A stretch of DNA of 64,000 nucleotides from Buttiauxella selenatireducens (GTDB lineage: Bacteria; Pseudomonadota; Gammaproteobacteria; Enterobacterales; Enterobacteriaceae), in contig NZ_CP133838.1 in NCBI RefSeq assembly GCF_031432975.1, forward strand, positions 2,294,001-2,358,000. The letters are read 5' to 3'. The notes under the pieces were generated by a model. It was not told the DNA's origin and searched no databases. It saw only the letters and a list, made by a program, of their open reading frames with translations. Position numbers and translations under genes: made by a program. Shown in pieces: positions 58,462 to 64,000 of this stretch (the stretch's first letter is position 1; each line of letters opens with the position of its first letter).

Positions 58462-61059
58462 ATGGGTAAAGCTCTCGTCATCGTTGAGTCCCCGGCAAAA
58501 GCCAAAACGATCAACAAATATCTCGGCAATGACTACGTGGTTAAATCCAGCGTCGGTCATATCCGTGATTTGCCGACCAGTGGATCAACCACCAAGAAGA
58601 GCGCTGACTCCGCCTCGACCAAAGGGACCAAAAAGGTCAAAAAGGATGAACGCGGCGCGCTCGTAAATCGTATGGGTGTCGATCCATGGCACAACTGGGA
58701 AGCACAATACGAAGTGCTGCCTGGTAAAGAAAAAGTGGTTTCAGAACTGAAGTCGCTGGCTGAAAAAGCAGACCATATCTATCTCGCAACCGACCTTGAC
58801 CGCGAAGGGGAAGCCATTGCATGGCACCTGCGGGAAGTTATCGGTGGCGACGACACACGCTATAGCCGCGTTGTGTTTAACGAAATTACGAAAAATGCCA
58901 TTCAACAGGCATTTGAAAAGCCGGGCGAATTGAACATCGACCGTGTTAACGCACAGCAAGCGCGTCGTTTTATGGACCGCGTTGTGGGTTACATGGTGTC
59001 GCCACTGCTGTGGAAGAAAATTGCCCGTGGTTTATCTGCCGGTCGCGTTCAGTCTGTTGCTGTGCGTCTGGTTGTTGACCGCGAACGCGAAATTAAAGCG
59101 TTCGTACCCGAAGAATATTGGGAAGTTGATGCGAATCTGACGACGCCGAAAGGTGACAGTCTGCCGGTTCAGGTCAGCCACCATAAAGACAAACCGTTCC
59201 GTCCGGTTAACCGCGAGCAGACCATGTCTGCGGTTAGCGAACTGGAAAAAGCACGTTATTCCGTGCTTGAGCGTGAAGATAAACCAACCAGCAGCAAACC
59301 TGGTGCGCCGTTTATTACCTCCACGTTGCAGCAGGCTGCAAGTACCCGTCTTGGTTTTGGCGTGAAGAAAACCATGATGATGGCTCAGCGTCTGTATGAA
59401 GCGGGTCATATTACTTACATGCGTACCGACTCAACCAACTTGAGCCAGGATGCAGTGAGCATGGTGCGTGGTTATATCGAGGAGAATTTCGGTAAGAAAT
59501 ATCTTCCAGCTGCCGCGAACCAGTATTCCAGCAAAGAAAACTCGCAAGAAGCGCACGAAGCGATTCGTCCTTCTGACGTGGGTGTGGTTGCCGAGTCGCT
59601 CAAGGATATGGAAGCTGACGCGCAAAAACTTTACCAGCTGATCTGGCGTCAGTTTGTTGCGTGTCAAATGACACCTGCACAATACGACTCCACCACCTTA
59701 ACGGTGCAGGCGGGTGATTTCCGTCTTAAAACGCGTGGCCGTACGCTGCGTTTTGATGGCTGGACTAAGGTCATGCCTGCGCTGCGCAAGGGAGACGAAG
59801 ACCGTACATTGCCAGCTGTTGAGCAGGGTGATGAACTGGCGCTTGTTGACGTCGTACCGGGGCAACACTTTACTAAACCACCTGCTCGTTTTAGCGAAGC
59901 TTCGTTGGTAAAAGAGTTAGAAAAACGAGGTATCGGCCGTCCGTCTACTTACGCATCAATCATTTCCACTATCCAGGATCGTGGCTATGTGCGTGTAGAG
60001 AACCGCCGTTTCTATGCTGAAAAAATGGGTGAAATTGTTACCGATCGCCTGGAAGAAAACTTCCGTGAGCTGATGAATTACGATTTTACCGCGCAAATGG
60101 AAAGCAGCCTCGACCAGGTAGCCAATAATCAGGCTGAGTGGAAAGGGGTTCTGGATAACTTCTTCAGTGATTTCAGTGAGCAGCTTGGTAAAGCTGAGCT
60201 GGATCCAGAAGAAGGCGGTATGCGTCCAAACCAAATGGTTCTGACAAGCATCGATTGCCCAACGTGTAGCCGTCAAATGGGTATCCGTACCGCCAGTACC
60301 GGCGTGTTCCTGGGTTGCTCCGGTTATGCATTGCCAGTTAAAGAGCGCTGCAAAACCACCATTAACCTGGTGCCGGAAAACGAAGTCCTCAACGTACTTG
60401 AAGGGGATGACGCGGAAACCAACGCTCTGCGCGCGAAACGTCGCTGTACTAAATGCGGTACCGCGATGGACAGCTACCTGATTGATCCAAAACGTAAACT
60501 ACACGTGTGTGGTAATAACCCAACGTGTGACGGTTACGAGATCGAAGAGGGTGAGTTCCGCATCAAAGGTTATGACGGCCCAATCGTTGAATGTGAGAAA
60601 TGTGGTTCTGAAATGCACCTGAAAATGGGTCGTTTTGGTAAGTACATGGCGTGTACGAACGACGATTGTAAAAATACCCGTAAGATCCTGCGTAATGGCG
60701 ATGTGGCTCCACCGAAGGAAGATCCCGTTCCATTACCAGAACTGCCTTGCGAGAAGTCAGACGCTTACTTTGTATTGCGCGATGGTGCGGCGGGTGTTTT
60801 CCTTGCGGCAAACACATTCCCTAAATCTCGTGAAACACGTGCGCCACTGGTTGAAGAACTGTACCGCTTCCGCGATCGCTTGCCAGAAAAACTGCGTTAT
60901 CTGGCAGATGCCCCACAGCAAGATGCTGAAGGTAACAAAGCGGTTGTGCGCTTTAGCCGTAAAACTAAGCAGCAGTATGTTTCTTCCGAAAAAGAAGGCA
61001 AAGCGACCGGTTGGTCAGCGTTCTTTGTGGATGGTAAGTGGGTTGAAGGGAAGAAATAA
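58462..61059 (+). CDS. topA: DNA topoisomerase I
   Basis: 865 residues from the ATG at 58462, E. coli length; a GTG two codons earlier is not needed. It relaxes negative supercoils. The TOPRIM domain starts [14 protein letters not shown] and carries the acidic [11 protein letters not shown] motif (Asp/Asp/Glu at about residues 111-115). The active-site Tyr is in ITYMRTDST (about residue 319). The C-terminus has three four-cysteine zinc ribbons (about residues 599-740), then a ribbon-like end. A perfect terminator follows. Confidence 0.99.
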   Translation: MGKALVIVESPAKAKTINKYLGNDYVVKSSVGHIRDLPTSGSTTKKSADSASTKGTKKVKKDERGALVNRMGVDPWHNWEAQYEVLPGKEKVVSELKSLAEKADHIYLATDLDREGEAIAWHLREVIGGDDTRYSRVVFNEITKNAIQQAFEKPGELNIDRVNAQQARRFMDRVVGYMVSPLLWKKIARGLSAGRVQSVAVRLVVDREREIKAFVPEEYWEVDANLTTPKGDSLPVQVSHHKDKPFRPVNREQTMSAVSELEKARYSVLEREDKPTSSKPGAPFITSTLQQAASTRLGFGVKKTMMMAQRLYEAGHITYMRTDSTNLSQDAVSMVRGYIEENFGKKYLPAAANQYSSKENSQEAHEAIRPSDVGVVAESLKDMEADAQKLYQLIWRQFVACQMTPAQYDSTTLTVQAGDFRLKTRGRTLRFDGWTKVMPALRKGDEDRTLPAVEQGDELALVDVVPGQHFTKPPARFSEASLVKELEKRGIGRPSTYASIISTIQDRGYVRVENRRFYAEKMGEIVTDRLEENFRELMNYDFTAQMESSLDQVANNQAEWKGVLDNFFSDFSEQLGKAELDPEEGGMRPNQMVLTSIDCPTCSRQMGIRTASTGVFLGCSGYALPVKERCKTTINLVPENEVLNVLEGDDAETNALRAKRRCTKCGTAMDSYLIDPKRKLHVCGNNPTCDGYEIEEGEFRIKGYDGPIVECEKCGSEMHLKMGRFGKYMACTNDDCKNTRKILRNGDVAPPKEDPVPLPELPCEKSDAYFVLRDGAAGVFLAANTFPKSRETRAPLVEELYRFRDRLPEKLRYLADAPQQDAEGNKAVVRFSRKTKQQYVSSEKEGKATGWSAFFVDGKWVEGKK

Positions 61060-61074
61060 CTCTCTTTAACATTG

Positions 61075-61104
61075 AAAGCCGGAACCTGTGTTCCGGCTTT
61101 TTTA
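61075..61104 (+). terminator. Terminator after topA
   Basis: AAAGCCGGAAC pairs perfectly with GTTCCGGCTTT around CTGT and is followed by further T. Confidence 0.95.
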
Positions 61105-61184
61105 TATCTGCTTATATAACCTGATTATTATTTTTTCTTTCAAACTATACAAATAGGGTATAACTGATATAGTGGCTGTAATGA

Positions 61185-62225
<1,041 letters not shown>

Positions 62226-62564
62226 TATCGTCAGGTATCTTTTCCCAGGGGAAAGATACCTTTTCTCATTTGCAATTAAGAATATGTTTCAATCCGCCTG
62301 ATAATTAATATCCCGCCAGATCTTTATTAACCATGAATTATAAGTGGTTAATCTGTCTCAATTAAGAGACAAACGTAGATAATAATTAACCACCCTGCAA
62401 ATTTAATCTTTCAATTATTTATTTGAGGTCAAAAGATTAAATCTTTTCCTGCAATTGGTAAGCAATTTCTCTGGCTTTTGTACTAGAGTTTCTTTAGGAT
62501 TTATCCCAGCTGGCGATTAATTCTACCGATTGTTTGGGTTTTTATGATAAGTGGTGCCGATTGT
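62226..62564. other. AT-rich spacer between cysB and ymiA
   Basis: About 340 bases. It starts with the cysB terminator. The rest is AT-rich with TTAAT-like repeats and no credible ORF, and probably contains the promoter for ymiA-yciX. Confidence 0.6.
62233..62265 (+). terminator. Terminator after cysB
   Basis: GGTATCTTT pairs with AAAGATACC across a C/G-rich apex and is followed by TTTTCT. Confidence 0.88.
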
Positions 62565-62705
62565 ATGAGGTTAGCAATGCCTTCTGGAAGTGAAGAACCG
62601 CAGATGGAATCAGGGCTTAAACGTAAAGCCTGGATAGCGGTGTTTCTCGTATCAGGCCTGTTTTGGCTAGTCGTTGCGCTGGCAGCGTGGATTTACTGGG
62701 GGTAA
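62565..62705 (+). CDS. ymiA: Small membrane protein YmiA
   Basis: 46 residues starting MRLAMPSG at 62565, the same length as E. coli YmiA; ATGs at 62544 and 62577 are in the same frame. A charged N-terminus with LKRKAW is followed by a single membrane helix (about residues 23-44, rich in Val, Leu, Phe and Trp) ending WIYWG. The function is unknown. It sits between cysB and yciX as in E. coli, with yciX starting 2 bases after its stop. Confidence 0.9.
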   Translation: MRLAMPSGSEEPQMESGLKRKAWIAVFLVSGLFWLVVALAAWIYWG

Positions 62706-62707
62706 AC

Positions 62708-62878
62708 ATGACAACCCTGACACAGATGCAAGCACAGAAAACTGTACGTCAGCAAGATGAAAAACCACAGCAAGAGGCGAAGTCTGACGACGTTCAGATT
62801 CCAGAATCGTGGCAACTGACTCAACAACAAAAAGAGTTCATCGAACTGTTTTCAACAGATGATCATATAAAACAATAA
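62708..62878 (+). CDS. yciX: Small protein YciX
   Basis: 56 residues from the ATG at 62708, two bases after the ymiA stop. It is hydrophilic and Gln/Glu/Lys-rich, with the conserved core RQQDEKPQQEAKSDDVQIP then ESWQLT and IELFSTDDHI. There is no signal or membrane segment and the function is unknown. The tight spacing suggests co-translation with ymiA. A longer frame upstream overlaps ymiA and is not conserved. Confidence 0.88.
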   Translation: MTTLTQMQAQKTVRQQDEKPQQEAKSDDVQIPESWQLTQQQKEFIELFSTDDHIKQ

Positions 62879-63052
62879 TCATTCTTTTCGTTCACCTTTA
62901 TTTAACTTGCGGTTAATCACACTTTTTTATTAATTGTGACTAGTCGCTCACTCTTTACTTCATCGCTACACACAGCAATATTCAACGAGATTGAGTTTTT
63001 ATTCAGTCCCGGTGTTTTCATAAAGTGGTTATCCGAAATATGAGAGTGACTT

Positions 63053-63151
63053 ATGAATATTCACTGTAGCGTCAAGTACTGGTCGTGGTTGAGCGTATTT
63101 ACCGTTTCGTTTGTTTTTTGGGCGCAAATGGCCTGGATGCTGACAAACTAA
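63053..63151 (+). CDS. ymiC: Very small membrane protein YmiC-like
   Basis: 32 residues starting MNIHCSVKYWSW at 63053, with GAGAGTGACTT upstream as a weak ribosome site. The rest is one hydrophobic aromatic helix (SVFTVSFVFWAQMAWML) ending TN. E. coli has a 31-residue membrane protein, YmiC, at the same place before acnA, with a similar KYWSW start and FWA core. It is too short for routine gene calling. Its function is unknown. Confidence 0.8.
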   Translation: MNIHCSVKYWSWLSVFTVSFVFWAQMAWMLTN

Positions 63152-63330
63152 TTATCTTCGACACCCTGGCCTGCTGCCCGGGTGTAAATCCATTCATCCT
63201 CCCGCTTTACATCCTCTGATTTATCAATTCGGGTTGTTATCAAATCGTTACGACATCTTTGTGTTATCTTTAATACTGTCCCTGATCTTCATCCGGGATA
63301 CCGCGATCCTAAGAAATTTAAGGAGGAGCT

Positions 63331-64000
63331 ATGTCGTTAACCCTACGCGAGGCCAGTAAGGACACTCTACAGGCGCTGAATAAAACCTATCACTATTACA
63401 GCTTGCCACTGGCCGCAAAGGAACTTGGGGATATCACCCGTTTACCCAAGTCGTTAAAAGTTCTGCTTGAAAACCTGCTGCGCTGGCAGGATGAAAACTC
63501 CGTTACTCAAGACGATATTCAAGCTTTGGCCGGTTGGCTGAAAAATGCCCATGCCGATCGCGAAATAGCTTATCGCCCCGCACGTGTATTGATGCAAGAT
63601 TTTACCGGTGTTCCCGCCGTTGTGGATTTAGCCGCGATGCGCGAAGCGGTAAAACGTCTTGGCGGCGATGTCGCCAAAGTCAATCCGCTTTCCCCCGTTG
63701 ATCTTGTTATAGACCACTCCGTGACCGTCGATCATTTCGGTGATAACGATGCTTTCGAGGAAAACGTGCGCCTCGAAATGGAACGTAACCACGAGCGATA
63801 TGTTTTCCTGCGCTGGGGCCAACAGGCATTCAGTCGTTTTAGCGTAGTGCCACCTGGCACCGGGATCTGCCACCAGGTGAACCTGGAATATCTTGGTAAA
63901 GCGGTGTGGAGTGAAATGCAGGGCGATGACCTGATCGCCTATCCGGACACGCTGGTCGGTACGGATTCCCACACCACCATGATTAACGGCCTTGGCGTAT
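63331..64000 (+). CDS. acnA: Aconitate hydratase A, 3' end outside the window
   Basis: The first 223 residues of about 890 are present; the frame is open to the last base. AAGGAGGAGC precedes the ATG. Family features visible are [15 protein letters not shown] (about residues 40-54), [19 protein letters not shown] (about residues 87-105), [15 protein letters not shown] and the [19 protein letters not shown] loop at the window end. The Fe-S cysteines lie beyond the window. AcnA is the stationary-phase, oxidative-stress aconitase that also binds mRNA as an iron-free form. Confidence 0.97.
   Translation, partial: MSLTLREASKDTLQALNKTYHYYSLPLAAKELGDITRLPKSLKVLLENLLRWQDENSVTQDDIQALAGWLKNAHADREIAYRPARVLMQDFTGVPAVVDLAAMREAVKRLGGDVAKVNPLSPVDLVIDHSVTVDHFGDNDAFEENVRLEMERNHERYVFLRWGQQAFSRFSVVPPGTGICHQVNLEYLGKAVWSEMQGDDLIAYPDTLVGTDSHTTMINGLGV

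Overview
The window is chromosomal DNA from a gamma-proteobacterium of the family Enterobacteriaceae. Nearly every gene is a recognisable, near full-length homologue of an Escherichia coli gene, usually with E. coli-like neighbours. Small family-specific genes (cnu, ymiA, ymiC, yciX, ynfB) and an E. coli-type trp leader and operator are also present. The order and extra cargo are not those of E. coli K-12, so a less-studied genus such as Buttiauxella or Kluyvera is plausible; the genus is an inference.

Layout. (1) 1-8800: a FUSC/HlyD efflux cluster (ydhK cut by the window edge, ydhJ, ydhI), the regulator slyA with a perfect SlyA box, slyB, anmK, mliC, and the vitamin B6/tRNA-Tyr cluster pdxH-tyrS-pdxY. 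(2) 8800-20100: gstA, the peptide transporter dtpA, the Rsx electron-transport operon rsxABCDGE-nth, ydgK, cnu and ydgJ. (3) 20100-28700: speG, ynfB, ynfA and the rsp sugar-acid region (rspA, rspB, an MHS transporter, ydfI, regulator rspR, ydfG), here uninterrupted, where E. coli K-12 carries prophage Qin. (4) 29000-35000: an inserted purine-catabolism operon guaD-xdhABC behind an array of palindromic operator-like sites. (5) 35000-39600: dcp, yciA, a glycine-zipper protein, yciB, yciC. (6) 39600-45770: an accessory stretch around ompW with a Fur-box-preceded ferric iron ABC transporter (sfuABC type), a decayed heavy-metal response regulator, and a debris segment bounded by a partial duplicate of the ompW 3' end. 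(7) 45770-52510: the trp operon trpLEDCBA, complete with promoter, operator, leader peptide, attenuator and end terminator. (8) 52585-64000: rnm-yciO, rluB, btuR-yciK, sohB, yciN, topA, cysB, the small genes ymiA, yciX and ymiC, and the start of acnA, which runs off the window.

Functionally the window mixes housekeeping (tyrS, topA, nth, acnA, trp, cysB) with two metabolic modules under local control (rsp/ydf sugar acids, gua/xdh purines) and one iron-uptake module. The most notable sequence observation is that three otherwise intact genes (rspA, xdhA, yciB) are each broken by loss of exactly one base in a G or C run. This is either a systematic homopolymer error in the assembly or real slippage, and it should be resolved before any of them is called a pseudogene. 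I found no tRNA, rRNA, CRISPR array, transposase or recognisable defence system.
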